Below are positions 26,961 to 34,540 of a stretch of DNA of 40,038 bases, one piece after another. The stretch comes from an uncultured Acetatifactor sp. (GTDB lineage: Bacteria; Bacillota; Clostridia; Lachnospirales; Lachnospiraceae). The position numbers and the translations under genes were made by a program. The DNA lies in contig CANQPH010000026.1 in NCBI GenBank assembly GCA_947625675.1, positions 1-40,038 of the forward strand. The letters run 5' to 3'. Numbering within the stretch: the first letter of the stretch is position 1; every line of letters starts with the position of its first letter. The notes under the pieces are model-generated. The model saw only the letters and a list, made by a program, of their open reading frames with translations, ran no database searches and was not told the DNA's origin.

Positions 26961-28724
26961 TTATTTACCATAGTAGGTGGCAAGACCCGCATCCAGATCG
27001 GCCTGAGCCTGATCCAATCTCTCGTTGATGGTCTTGTTCCATTCAGGCAGCTGGGCCTTCACGGTATCCAGCCAGTTGGGATCCAGCTCGGCCACGCCGG
27101 TCACCTCGGCGTTGGTCAGGTTGTTCCACTCATACAGGCAGTCGGTAGCGGTTCCGTCCACCATGATTCTCACGGGTCTCAGCTTGTCGGAGTAATCATA
27201 GATGGCGCCGTCCTGCCACAGCTGCACCACGTACTGGAAGCCGGGCATCAGATCCGCATCAGCGCAGCGCTCATGGCCTGCCTGATACCAGATCTCCATC
27301 TGCTTGTCGAATTCCTCGCCCAGAACCAGCGGGAAGGAGTCGTTCAGGGAGCACTTCTGGGTGCCGGCATCGTTGAACATCTGATCCGCTCTCGCCTGGA
27401 AAGCCTCGGTAGAACCGCACCAATAGGTGGTGAAGGCATAAGCGACATCCATCATGGCCTTCTCGGAATCGCTCAGAGCCGGATCGCCGTCATCCATGGC
27501 ATAGTTGCGCAGGCAGACAGGGTCGATGTTGATGCCCACGTTGTTCCCTCTGTAAGGGGTGGAAGGTCTGGGATAAATATCCCAATCGTTGGATTCCACT
27601 GCGTTGGTGCCCCAGGTACCGTCCTCGTTCTGTCCCAGAACCGCGCTTCCCAGCATCCAGGGATCGCCGTTGTTGGTCAGGATGTAGTTGCGGCAGAAGA
27701 ACCTGTGGCTCCACCACCAGCCGTCATCCATGACTTCCGTAGGAACGTTCTCTTCATTGGCATTGCGCAGGGACCAGATCTCGCTGGTAGCCCACTGAGG
27801 GATGTATTCCAGCAGGGACATTACCTGATCGGAAGCGATGTCAACATCCTTGCCTTCCTCAATGGCCACGTTCACGGTATCCGTGCCGGTCCCGATGTAC
27901 TGGGTGGCGGCAGCGCCGTAGATGGTGCCCCAGAAGGTGGAATTGTTGGCGGAAGTGATGAAATCCGTGTACTCGTCGATGTCCCAGTCAGGATCGGGAA
28001 CGTCGATGTTGTTGGTCTCGGCCAGTTCCTTGTTCACATACACGCCCCAGGGAAGAGCGTACTGAGGAAGTCCCGCCTGAACGCCCTTGTAGTTCATCAT
28101 CTCCATCAGGCTGGGATTAAAGGACTGATACATGGGATCGTCCGCATACACGGAGAGATCCGCCACCAGGCCGCTGGAAACGTCCCAGGGAAGCATCACG
28201 GAACAGTAGATGTCGGGATACTTGCCGTGCTCTGCACGGAAGTTGTCCATGTTCTGGTTCCAGCCGGTCAAGCCGCCGCCGTCATCCACCATGGCGTACA
28301 GATTGATCTTCACGTTGGGATATCTCTCGTTGAACTTTTTGGCCATGGCATAGATCATGGCCACGTTCATGGTGGTCAGATCCTCGTCCACGTTGGCATC
28401 CCAGTGTCCCAGGTCTTCATGGTAAATGCTGTCGCCGGACCAGCACATGATGTCGATGGAGCCTTCCACGTTGGGATCCAGGGTCATCCAGAAAGGATCC
28501 GCAGCCACTTCTGCGCCGCCCTGTTCCTCGCTACCGGCCTGCTCTTCACCGCCGCCGGCCTGCTCTTCACCGCCGCCGGCCTGCTCTTCACCGCCGCCAG
28601 CCGCACTCTGTCCGCCGCCGGCCTGACTGCTGCCGTTGTCGCCATTGCCGCCGCCACAGGCTGCCAGCGCAGCAACTACCATGGCGAATGCAAGAAAGAG
28701 ACACAACATTTTCTTTACCTTCAT
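26961..28724 (-). CDS. Sugar-binding lipoprotein of an ABC importer
   Basis: A 587-residue extracellular solute-binding protein. Residues 1-22 are a lipoprotein signal peptide ending in the lipobox LAAC, then a flexible linker (GGGNGDNG, then three GGGEEQA repeats, to about residue 70). The rest is a MalE-type two-lobe binding fold: DIMCWSGDSIYH, FNERYPNVKINLYAM, PDIYCSVML, and YAFTTYWCGSTEAFQ. It has an excellent ribosome site (AAAGGAGG) and structured flanking spacers, consistent with high expression. Specificity for beta-1,3-gluco-oligosaccharides is inferred from the operon. The operon thus has two binding proteins and two permease pairs. Confidence 0.88.
   Translation of the reverse strand: MKVKKMLCLFLAFAMVVAALAACGGGNGDNGSSQAGGGQSAAGGGEEQAGGGEEQAGGGEEQAGSEEQGGAEVAADPFWMTLDPNVEGSIDIMCWSGDSIYHEDLGHWDANVDEDLTTMNVAMIYAMAKKFNERYPNVKINLYAMVDDGGGLTGWNQNMDNFRAEHGKYPDIYCSVMLPWDVSSGLVADLSVYADDPMYQSFNPSLMEMMNYKGVQAGLPQYALPWGVYVNKELAETNNIDVPDPDWDIDEYTDFITSANNSTFWGTIYGAAATQYIGTGTDTVNVAIEEGKDVDIASDQVMSLLEYIPQWATSEIWSLRNANEENVPTEVMDDGWWWSHRFFCRNYILTNNGDPWMLGSAVLGQNEDGTWGTNAVESNDWDIYPRPSTPYRGNNVGINIDPVCLRNYAMDDGDPALSDSEKAMMDVAYAFTTYWCGSTEAFQARADQMFNDAGTQKCSLNDSFPLVLGEEFDKQMEIWYQAGHERCADADLMPGFQYVVQLWQDGAIYDYSDKLRPVRIMVDGTATDCLYEWNNLTNAEVTGVAELDPNWLDTVKAQLPEWNKTINERLDQAQADLDAGLATYYGK
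28538..28600 (-). repeat. 21-bp repeat, three units, in lipoprotein linker
   Basis: Three near-identical 21-bp units (28538, 28559, 28580) encode a repeated GGGEEQA stretch directly after the lipid-anchored Cys region. Confidence 0.88.
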
Positions 28725-28741
28725 AAATATCCTCCTTTTCT

Positions 28742-28826
28742 ATTGATCATAGGCCCTCGCCCCGCACATTGGTTGGTTTTATTTTTCGAAGCGAAGTGCG
28801 GCATACACCGCCCTGCCTATAACAAT
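28742..28826 (-). promoter_or_regulatory. Structured spacer before the binding lipoprotein
   Basis: The 109-bp gap between the GH55-like gene and the lipoprotein gene folds on the minus strand into nested stems: ATAGGC (28820-28815) with GCCTAT (28753-28748), and CCGCAC (28801-28796) with GTGCGG (28767-28762); flanking ATTG/CAAT bases extend it. No T-run follows and no clear promoter is seen. Likely a processing or stabilising element. Confidence 0.5.
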
Positions 28827-28833
28827 CTTTCTC

Positions 28834-31050
28834 TTATTCCGCTCCGCCCCACTCCGTAAGGATGGAACGGGCGCCGCCCCAGGTAACGGGATCACCCTCA
28901 TCGTTGATGATATGACTCATGCCGGGATTGCCGTTAAGCATGACCGTGCAGATGTTATGTACCTTCACCCCTTCGGCCCCTTCCGGCGCCTCCATGGCGG
29001 TGTGGAGATCCACTTCCGCATCCCGGTTGTAAAGATAAATCCCCAGTCCCCAGGACTCATGTTTTTTCACGTCGTCTCCGATCTTGATGGAAGCGAAACC
29101 GTTGACCTTGCCGTCATGGCTCATCCAGGTCTCCTGATCCGGCACGTCATAGGGAATCTCGCATTGATAGAAAATGATCTTCCCGTTCTCCCCTTCCCAG
29201 ATGGTCTGGTATTCCTGGAAATGCTCCACCATCAGGGCGTAGATGGTGACGTCATCTCCCATCACCCGGATGCCGTTGGCGGCCCGATTGTTCTCCCAGC
29301 CCACGCCGTCGCCGTGGTCCGCCCGCCACACCCAGAAGTTGTCCCCGATGATGCCGTCCTGATACAGTCTCAGACAGCAGTCCACGTCGGTGTCATAGCC
29401 CTTGGCTCCGCCCACTCGGAAGAACAGATCCGCCATCAGGGTCGCAGGGCGATCGGCTTCCTGGCCGTCAGCTTCGGCTCCCTCTTCGTTCGCAGCATCC
29501 GCACCGGCTTCCAGGGAGTTGCCCGCAGTTTCCGCTCCGGCTTCGCTCCCGGTCTCCCGGCCGTCCGCCGCAGCTCCCTCTTCTTTTGCAGCTTCGTCCC
29601 CGGCTTCCAGGCCGGTTCCCACCACCAGGAGGGATTCCGTCTCCTTGGGGCCTGCGTCAAACAGCATCCCCGCCAGAGTCACCCTGGTGTCCCCCGCCAC
29701 TTCCAGACAGGCGTTGCCTTCCATGGAACGAAGGGTGGCCAGGCCGGTTCCCAGCACGATGGCGCCCTCCCGGTCCACCACGATGGGCTCGGTGAGCTGA
29801 TATACGCCCGGCGTCAGGAAAATGTGCTTTCCCTCAGCCAGTGCGGCATTGATGGTTTCCGCAGAATCCTCAAAAGGTTTTGCTATGTAAAAGTCTTCCA
29901 GGGGAATCCAGTCCCCCGGATCCCAGTCCACGCCTTTGGCTTCCGTGCGGGTCCTGGGAACGTAAATGCCAAATCCCTTTTCCTCATCATAGGAAAGGAA
30001 GGGCTTCTCCCGAATCTCCTCCACCACCGGGATGTCGGTGTAAGCGTGTTCCGGCCAGGTTCCTTCCGGCGTCTTGCCTTCCTCTATGCCGGCGAACACC
30101 ATGTTCCAGTTCTCCCCGATCCAAGTGCTCCAGTCACAGTTCCGGGAAAGCCACTGCTGCTGGCTTCCGGAATTCACCGCCAGCTCCACCTTGCTGTTGG
30201 CGAGGAATCCGCCGCTGGCCCAGCCGTAAGCGTCATGAAGATAAACCGTCTTGCCCAGATGCACCCGCCTCATGAAGGTGGCCTGGGACACGGCCCAGGT
30301 GACGAAGCCCCTGGTGGACAGGTTCTCCACGCCCCTCCAGAAATTACAGGTGGCGTTGTGGTTGCTGTTGTCCCCAAGCCAGCGGGCATCGCAGCCCACC
30401 GTATCCAGGGACACGTCGTCCGGCGAAGCTCCCAATCCGGCAATCTGCATGTAAAAGCCCACCTGGGGCTCGATCCCGTCCGCATATTCTCCCGGCAGGA
30501 AGTACACCGCATAGCGGACGTCCCCGAACTGATTGGTCTCCTGGTGTCCTCCCAGGTTGGCCAAAAGCTGCTGCACTTCTTCCGGGTCGTCCTCCGGAGC
30601 GAAGAACCAGACATTCTCCCCGAAGGTGTCCAGATGATAGCCTGTCCTCCCGGGAATGACGCCCTCGCCGGAAACGATGCCCGGTTCCGATCCGCCGACT
30701 TCCGCCGTCTCAGTCCCGGCGGAGGCTTCTGTTCCAGTCCCGGCAGATTCCGATCTGTCCGATCCCGTCATTCCGGTTCCGGCAGGCTCCTCCGCTCCGT
30801 CCCCGCCGGGCTTCTCAGAGCCCGCATCTGTGATTTCCTCTGTTTCAGCTCCGGCGGATTCCGACCTGCCGGATTCCTCTGCCCCGGTTCCGGCGGCTCC
30901 CGCCTGCTGCCCGTCCGTTCCCGAACCCTCTTTTCCATCCGCTCCGCTGCCGCAGGCACAGAGACCCGCTCCGCAAAGCAACATTATCATAGCCGTCATC
31001 AACAAAATTTTCGATTTCTTCCTTTTCTTCTCCGCAGAAATCTTTTTCAT
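28834..31050 (-). CDS. GH55-like beta-helix lipoprotein, probable beta-1,3-glucanase
   Basis: A 738-residue lipoprotein; the ATG at 31050 is preferred (GAAGGAA upstream) over the in-frame start at 31074. The signal peptide ends in the lipobox LCAC. A Gly/Ala/Glu/Ser-rich spacer runs to about residue 105. The rest matches the actinobacterial and Firmicutes group of double beta-helix proteins often labelled adenylyl cyclase or coagulation factor-like in databases but related to GH55 exo-beta-1,3-glucanases: YHLDTFGENVWFF, QIAGLGASPDDV, NNFWRG-like CNFWRGVENLSTRGF, VSQATFMRRVHLG, INAALAEGKHIFLTPGVYQL, VWRADHGDGVGW and VEHFQEYQTIWEGENG. Residues about 478-537 are an inserted Ala/Glu/Gly repeat between two beta-helix parts. 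First gene of the operon, so it should be the most strongly expressed enzyme. I cannot place the catalytic Glu with certainty. Confidence 0.72.
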   Translation of the reverse strand: MKKISAEKKRKKSKILLMTAMIMLLCGAGLCACGSGADGKEGSGTDGQQAGAAGTGAEESGRSESAGAETEEITDAGSEKPGGDGAEEPAGTGMTGSDRSESAGTGTEASAGTETAEVGGSEPGIVSGEGVIPGRTGYHLDTFGENVWFFAPEDDPEEVQQLLANLGGHQETNQFGDVRYAVYFLPGEYADGIEPQVGFYMQIAGLGASPDDVSLDTVGCDARWLGDNSNHNATCNFWRGVENLSTRGFVTWAVSQATFMRRVHLGKTVYLHDAYGWASGGFLANSKVELAVNSGSQQQWLSRNCDWSTWIGENWNMVFAGIEEGKTPEGTWPEHAYTDIPVVEEIREKPFLSYDEEKGFGIYVPRTRTEAKGVDWDPGDWIPLEDFYIAKPFEDSAETINAALAEGKHIFLTPGVYQLTEPIVVDREGAIVLGTGLATLRSMEGNACLEVAGDTRVTLAGMLFDAGPKETESLLVVGTGLEAGDEAAKEEGAAADGRETGSEAGAETAGNSLEAGADAANEEGAEADGQEADRPATLMADLFFRVGGAKGYDTDVDCCLRLYQDGIIGDNFWVWRADHGDGVGWENNRAANGIRVMGDDVTIYALMVEHFQEYQTIWEGENGKIIFYQCEIPYDVPDQETWMSHDGKVNGFASIKIGDDVKKHESWGLGIYLYNRDAEVDLHTAMEAPEGAEGVKVHNICTVMLNGNPGMSHIINDEGDPVTWGGARSILTEWGGAE
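29440..29615 (-). repeat. Low-complexity insertion in the GH55-like gene
   Basis: About 175 bp encode two related blocks, LEAGDEAAKEEGAAADGRE and LEAGADAANEEGAEADGQE, separated by a similar spacer. The insertion separates the strand LLVVGTG from LFFRVGGAKG, which are close together in relatives as I recall them. Confidence 0.7.
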
Positions 31051-31097
31051 GCCGTTCCTTCTTTTTTCAAACATTCCGCCTTTTAAGGGCCATTAGC

Positions 31098-31107
31098 AAA
31101 ACGTTTT
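31098..31107. promoter_or_regulatory. Operator 1, AAAACGTTTT
   Basis: A perfect 10-bp palindrome with central CG, the core of many LacI-family operators. It lies about 60 bases downstream of the predicted transcription start in the operon leader. An identical site lies 99 bp away, on the other side of the promoter. Likely bound by the LacI-family protein encoded at 32149-33147. Confidence 0.72.
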
Positions 31108-31165
31108 TGTATTTTTGCCGGAATAACCGCCGACTTTTTGGGCCGACGTGATATTGAATGATTTT

Positions 31166-31194
31166 ATTGTACCTTGTTACGTCGATTTTGTCAA
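31166..31194 (-). promoter_or_regulatory. Promoter of the beta-glucan operon
   Basis: On the minus strand TTGACA (31194-31189), a 17-base spacer and TACAAT (31171-31166). This is near-consensus for the housekeeping sigma factor. Predicted start is near 31159, giving a leader of about 110 bases before the GH55-like ATG at 31050. Operators lie on both sides, and the upstream one nearly touches the -35 box. Confidence 0.85.
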
Positions 31195-31196
31195 CC

Positions 31197-31206
31197 AAAA
31201 CGTTTT
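31197..31206. promoter_or_regulatory. Operator 2, AAAACGTTTT
   Basis: Identical to operator 1 and placed two bases upstream of the -35 box. A repressor here could block polymerase directly or loop to operator 1 (centres 99 bp apart). Confidence 0.72.
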
Positions 31207-31447
31207 ATATTTTTTTGATTTGTGAAATCTGTGCAATGGCTCTCACAGTTTGTGCGGACACGGTTCCATTGATTTTGTATATATTTAACAAACCAGCTGT
31301 ATTATTTTCAAATAATCTGTTAGATGGAAATTTTATTTTCTAAAAAAAGTATAAACTATTTCAGTCAAAATTCGGGCATAATATATTGACAGCGATATAT
31401 ACCACGATATATACTATATATGATAATATTGTTTTTGATCCCTGAAT
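31207..31447. promoter_or_regulatory. AT-rich regulatory gap with vapBC promoter
   Basis: AT-rich sequence without genes between the two divergent units. A plus-strand promoter for vapBC reads TTGACA (31386-31391), 18-base spacer, TATACT (31410-31415). Two direct copies of CGATATATAC (31393-31402 and 31405-31414), 12 bp apart, lie within the spacer and -10 box, a plausible autoregulatory site for the VapB/VapBC complex. Base composition is much more AT-rich than the rest of the window. Confidence 0.65.
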
Positions 31448-31525
31448 ATGGGACGCAAGAAACAGCACAAGATCCCCTTTGAATCAAAAGCCGCCCAAGC
31501 GGCGGCAGAATGTGAGGAATTATGA
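31448..31525 (+). CDS. Possible 25-residue leader peptide before vapB
   Basis: A small frame MGRKKQHKIPFESKAAQAAA... of 25 residues ends in TGA that overlaps the vapB ATG (ATGA arrangement at 31522-31525). It contains a GCCGCC/GCGGC hairpin just before the vapB ribosome site. No good ribosome site precedes its own ATG, so it may be only chance or a decayed gene end; if translated it would couple to vapB. Confidence 0.25.
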   Translation: MGRKKQHKIPFESKAAQAAAECEEL

Positions 31526-31752
31526 CGACAGCAAAAATATTTGAAAATGGAAGAAGCCAGGCGGTAAGGCTTCCAAAAGAATACCGTTTTTCAGAAGATG
31601 AAATATTGATAAACAAAATCGGCGACATCGTCATGCTCATACCGAAATCTTCCAAATGGAAGGGATTTTTAACCGGACTGGGCCTGTTTTCCGATGATTT
31701 CATGGCAGACGGCCGGGAAAGGCAGGCAGAACAGGAAAGAGAAAGCCTATGA
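31522..31752 (+). CDS. vapB: VapB-type antitoxin
   Basis: A 76-residue protein with an N-terminal swapped-hairpin AbrB/MazE-type DNA-binding domain: TAKIFENGRSQAVRLPKEYRF followed by EILINKIGDIVMLIP, the standard VapB pattern. The C-terminal part (about 50-76), acidic and Arg/Glu-rich, should wrap the toxin. The stop overlaps the vapC start (ATGA at 31749-31752). GAGGA precedes the ATG closely. Expected to neutralise VapC and repress the pair at the CGATATATAC repeats. Its local AT-richness suggests acquisition by transfer. Confidence 0.9.
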   Translation: MTTAKIFENGRSQAVRLPKEYRFSEDEILINKIGDIVMLIPKSSKWKGFLTGLGLFSDDFMADGRERQAEQERESL

Positions 31753-32147
31753 AATATATGTTGGACACGAATATCTGCATTTATATCATAAAGCGCCGGC
31801 CGGAGAATACGATCCGGCGCTTTATGGAATGCGACCCAGGAGATATCTGCATTTCCGCAATTACCTATGCCGAACTGGCCCACGGCGTTGAAAACAGCCA
31901 GGCAAGAGAAAAAAACAGGATTGCTCTCACAATCCTGTTATCCGAAATTCATATTGTTCCTTTCAATGATCTGGCCGCCCAAACCTATGGAGTGATCAAG
32001 GCAGATTTGCAAAAAAGAGGGACGCCCATCGGCCCGTTGGATACCTTGATAGCCGCACACGCAAAGGCGTTGAATATCACGTTGGTGACAAATAACACCA
32101 AGGAATACGCAAGAGTAGAGGGCCTGTCGCTGGAGAATTGGGCTTAA
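31749..32147 (+). CDS. vapC: VapC PIN-domain ribonuclease toxin
   Basis: A 132-residue PIN-domain protein. The acidic metal-binding residues are visible: D6 in MLDTNICIYIIK, E42 in TYAELAHG and D98 in GPLDTLIAAHA; the closing VTNNTKEY segment is also typical. VapC toxins cut RNA, most often initiator tRNA or 23S rRNA sites. It overlaps vapB by four bases, and AGGAAAG precedes its start. The gene converges on lacI with one base between the two stop codons and no terminator, so transcripts from both sides should overlap. Confidence 0.92.
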   Translation: MKYMLDTNICIYIIKRRPENTIRRFMECDPGDICISAITYAELAHGVENSQAREKNRIALTILLSEIHIVPFNDLAAQTYGVIKADLQKRGTPIGPLDTLIAAHAKALNITLVTNNTKEYARVEGLSLENWA

Positions 32148-32148
32148 G

Positions 32149-33147
32149 TCACCGTCCGGAGGCGAGTCTCACGCAGGATGCCCGTTCCACCAGCCTTCCC
32201 TCCGTGGTCATGGTGCTGCCGGAATGTTCCTCCCGGATGAGGGCCGCCACTTCTTCTATGGCCTTCCTGCCCATGTCCGCCACCCCGGTGTCGATGGTGG
32301 TCAAAGGCGGCACATACCATTGACTCAACTCTATATTGTCGCAGCCGATGATGCTCACATCATCCGGAACCTCATACCCGGCCTCCATCAGTGCGATCAT
32401 GCAGCCGATGGCGCTGTCGTCATTGGCTGCGAAAACGGCGGTGGGCATGGGAAGCCTCTTGGTCAGGAAACGCTCCACCGACCTGTGGGCGATCTCCCGG
32501 TCGAACCCCCCGGGGATCTGGTAGTCCTCTCCCTGAAGGATTCCTTTTTCCTCCAAATAATCCAGGAAACCTCTGCGGCGTTCATTTCCGTCATAGGTAT
32601 CGCTTCCCTCCACCAGCAGTATCCTGCGGTGGCCCAGCTCGTACAGATATTCCGCCGCCATGCGGCCCGTCTGGTAGGAATCGAAACGGATGTTGGACAC
32701 CAGCGGCCCCACCAGTTCCCGGTCCAGAAACACCGCAGGGATCTCCGCATTCCGAACGATCTCCGCATTCCGGGCGCTGAAACCATGGTTCAGAATGATG
32801 GCGCCGTCCACCCTGTGGCTCAGAAGATTCCGCAGGATGGTCTCCCCTTTCTCCGCTATGACCACGTCCAGTTCATAGCCTTCTTCCTGGCACTTCACGT
32901 ACATAGAATCCGCCAGCAGACCATAGAAGCCTCGGATATAGGGGATGTACAGGCCGATCACTCCCGTCTGGGTGGATTTCAGATTCTGTCCGCTCCAATC
33001 CGGCATATAATTCATGCTTTTGGCCAGGGCCCGTATCCGTTCCCTGGTTTCCTGTTTCACTGACCCCCCTCCGGACAGCGCATGGGACACCGTGGTGATG
33101 GAGACCCCGGCCTCCCTGGCCACATCCCTGATCGTAACTCTTTTCAC
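32149..33147 (-). CDS. LacI-family repressor, probable regulator of the beta-glucan operon
   Basis: A 332-residue regulator when started at the GTG at 33147; the reading frame extends to a TTG at 33192, but that codon lies only about eight bases after the predicted transcription start, and the helix-turn-helix begins right after the GTG. Residues about 2-55: RVTIRDVAREAGVSITTVSHALSG, the LacI DNA-binding head with hinge. Residues about 60-330 are a periplasmic-binding-protein-like sugar sensor (GVIGLYIPYIRGFY, AVFLDRELVGP, AVFAANDDSAIGCM, VSIIGCDNIELS). The adjacent operon has two AAAACGTTTT sites at its promoter, and glucan oligosaccharide or a breakdown product is the likely inducer (inference). 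The ribosome site is weak (GAGAGAAG), consistent with low repressor levels. Confidence 0.85.
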   Translation of the reverse strand: MKRVTIRDVAREAGVSITTVSHALSGGGSVKQETRERIRALAKSMNYMPDWSGQNLKSTQTGVIGLYIPYIRGFYGLLADSMYVKCQEEGYELDVVIAEKGETILRNLLSHRVDGAIILNHGFSARNAEIVRNAEIPAVFLDRELVGPLVSNIRFDSYQTGRMAAEYLYELGHRRILLVEGSDTYDGNERRRGFLDYLEEKGILQGEDYQIPGGFDREIAHRSVERFLTKRLPMPTAVFAANDDSAIGCMIALMEAGYEVPDDVSIIGCDNIELSQWYVPPLTTIDTGVADMGRKAIEEVAALIREEHSGSTMTTEGRLVERASCVRLASGR

Positions 33148-33206
33148 TCTTCTCTCGTTTTCCTCTTCTTCATTGATAAAAGCGTTCCACAATGACCTAC
33201 GCTTTC

Positions 33207-33235
33207 AGTATATATAATTTACAGAAGAAATGCAA
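33207..33235 (-). promoter_or_regulatory. Promoter of the LacI-family gene
   Basis: On the minus strand TTGCAT (33235-33230), 17-base spacer, TATACT (33212-33207). It starts seven bases after the stop of the AICAR transformylase gene, and no terminator separates the purine operon from the repressor, so read-through from purine genes is possible. No AAAACGTTTT site is seen here. Confidence 0.75.
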
Positions 33236-33241
33236 GAAGAA

Positions 33242-34420
33242 TCAATGATGAAACAGTCGAATGCCCGTAAAAGCCATAATTATGTCGTATTTGTCACAGC
33301 AGGCGATCACCGCATCGTCCCTCACGGAACCGCCGGGCTGGGCGATATACTTCACGCCGCTCTTGTAGGCCCGTTCAATATTGTCGGAAAAAGGGAAGAA
33401 GGCGTCGCTCCCCAGGGTCACGTCCGTCAGGCCGTCCAGCCAGGCCCTTTTCTCTTCCCTGGTAAAGACCGGCGGCTTCACCTTGAAGGTCTTCTCCCAG
33501 GCCCCGTCCGCCAACACGTCCATGTATTCTTCCCCGATGTAAAGGTCGATGGCGTTGTCCCGGTCGGCCCGCCCGATCTTGTCCAAAAACTGCAGGGAAA
33601 GCACCTGGGGCGACTGGCGCAGATACCAGTTGTCCGCTTTTTGGCCAGCCAGCCTGGTACAGTGGATGCGGGACTGCTGCCCTGCGCCGATGCCGATGGC
33701 CTGGCCGCCCTTCACGTAGCAGACGGAATTGGACTGGGTGTATTTCAAGGTGATCAGGGAAATCTTCATGTCAATGAGGGCTTCCTCCGGGATCTCCTTG
33801 TTGGCCGTCACGATGTTGGACAAAAGATCCCCGTCGATATCCAGCTCGTTCCTGCCCTGTTCAAAGGTGACGCCGTAGACCTGCTTGCGCTCCACGGGGG
33901 CCGGGGAGTAGGCGGGATCGATCTGAATGATGTTGTAGGCCCCTTTTTTCTTGCTCTTCAAAAGCTCCAGGGCTTCTTCCGTATAGCCCGGGGCGATGAC
34001 GCCGTCGGACACCTCCCGCTTGATCAGCCTGGCCGTATCCGCATCGCAGACGTCGGACAGGGCGATGAAATCCCCGAAGGAAGACATCCTGTCGGCTCCT
34101 CTGGCCCTGGCATAGGCGCAGGCCAGGGGAGACAGCTCTCCCAGGTCCTCCACCCAGTAGATTTTGGCCAGGGTTTCCGTCAGGGGAAGCCCCACCGCAG
34201 CCCCGGCAGGGGACACATGCTTGAAGGAGGCGGCCGCCGGAAGATGCGTGGCCTCCTTCAGCTCCTTCACCAGCTGCCAGCCGTTGAAGGCGTCCAGGAA
34301 ATTGATATAGCCCGGCTTCCCGTTGAGAACGGTGACCGGCAGATCACTGCCATCCTCCATGAAAATCCGGGAAGGCTTCTGATTGGGATTGCATCCATAT
34401 TTTAATTGAATTTCGTTCAC
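33242..34420 (-). CDS. Stand-alone AICAR transformylase
   Basis: A 392-residue phosphoribosylaminoimidazolecarboxamide formyltransferase: it transfers a formyl group from 10-formyl-tetrahydrofolate to AICAR, the ninth step of purine synthesis. It corresponds to the C-terminal domain of PurH only; the MGS-like cyclohydrolase domain is absent. The catalytic Lys-His pair is K67-H68 in SFKHVSPAG. The start is GTG at 34420, five bases after AAGGAG; the frame runs open to 34498 but that part has no ribosome site and is not needed by homology. LKYGCNPNQKPSRIF at the N terminus and TGIRLFHH at the C terminus are typical. It lies 91 bp after the cyclohydrolase gene, the next enzyme in the pathway. Confidence 0.92.
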   Translation of the reverse strand: MNEIQLKYGCNPNQKPSRIFMEDGSDLPVTVLNGKPGYINFLDAFNGWQLVKELKEATHLPAAASFKHVSPAGAAVGLPLTETLAKIYWVEDLGELSPLACAYARARGADRMSSFGDFIALSDVCDADTARLIKREVSDGVIAPGYTEEALELLKSKKKGAYNIIQIDPAYSPAPVERKQVYGVTFEQGRNELDIDGDLLSNIVTANKEIPEEALIDMKISLITLKYTQSNSVCYVKGGQAIGIGAGQQSRIHCTRLAGQKADNWYLRQSPQVLSLQFLDKIGRADRDNAIDLYIGEEYMDVLADGAWEKTFKVKPPVFTREEKRAWLDGLTDVTLGSDAFFPFSDNIERAYKSGVKYIAQPGGSVRDDAVIACCDKYDIIMAFTGIRLFHH

Positions 34421-34489
34421 ATTTTCTCCTTCCGCCGCCCGGGGCGGCCAAATTTGCTGCATTTTGTAAACATCCGCCTTATATTGAGT

Positions 34490-34540
34490 CTTGTTCACGA
34501 TTCATTCTTGTTCATGATCCATTTTTGTTCACGATCCGGG
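34490..34540 (-). repeat. 17-bp tandem repeat, three units, across the cyclohydrolase stop
   Basis: Units at 34490-34506, 34507-34523 and 34524-34540 share TTGTTCA(C/T)GAT(T/C)C. The stop codon of the IMP cyclohydrolase gene (34512-34514) is in the middle unit. The last coding unit is therefore reiterated into the 3' spacer. Confidence 0.85.

Noticed and set aside
31228..31254. CRP-like site TGTGA...TCACA upstream of the operon
   Set aside because: The half-sites are 17 bases apart rather than six, and CRP-type control is not expected here; no cre-like site was found either.
33242..34498. Upstream start for the AICAR transformylase at 34498
   Set aside because: The GTG at 34420 has AAGGAG at the right distance and begins the conserved LKYGCNPNQ segment; the extra 26 residues are not conserved-looking and cover the 17-bp repeat region.
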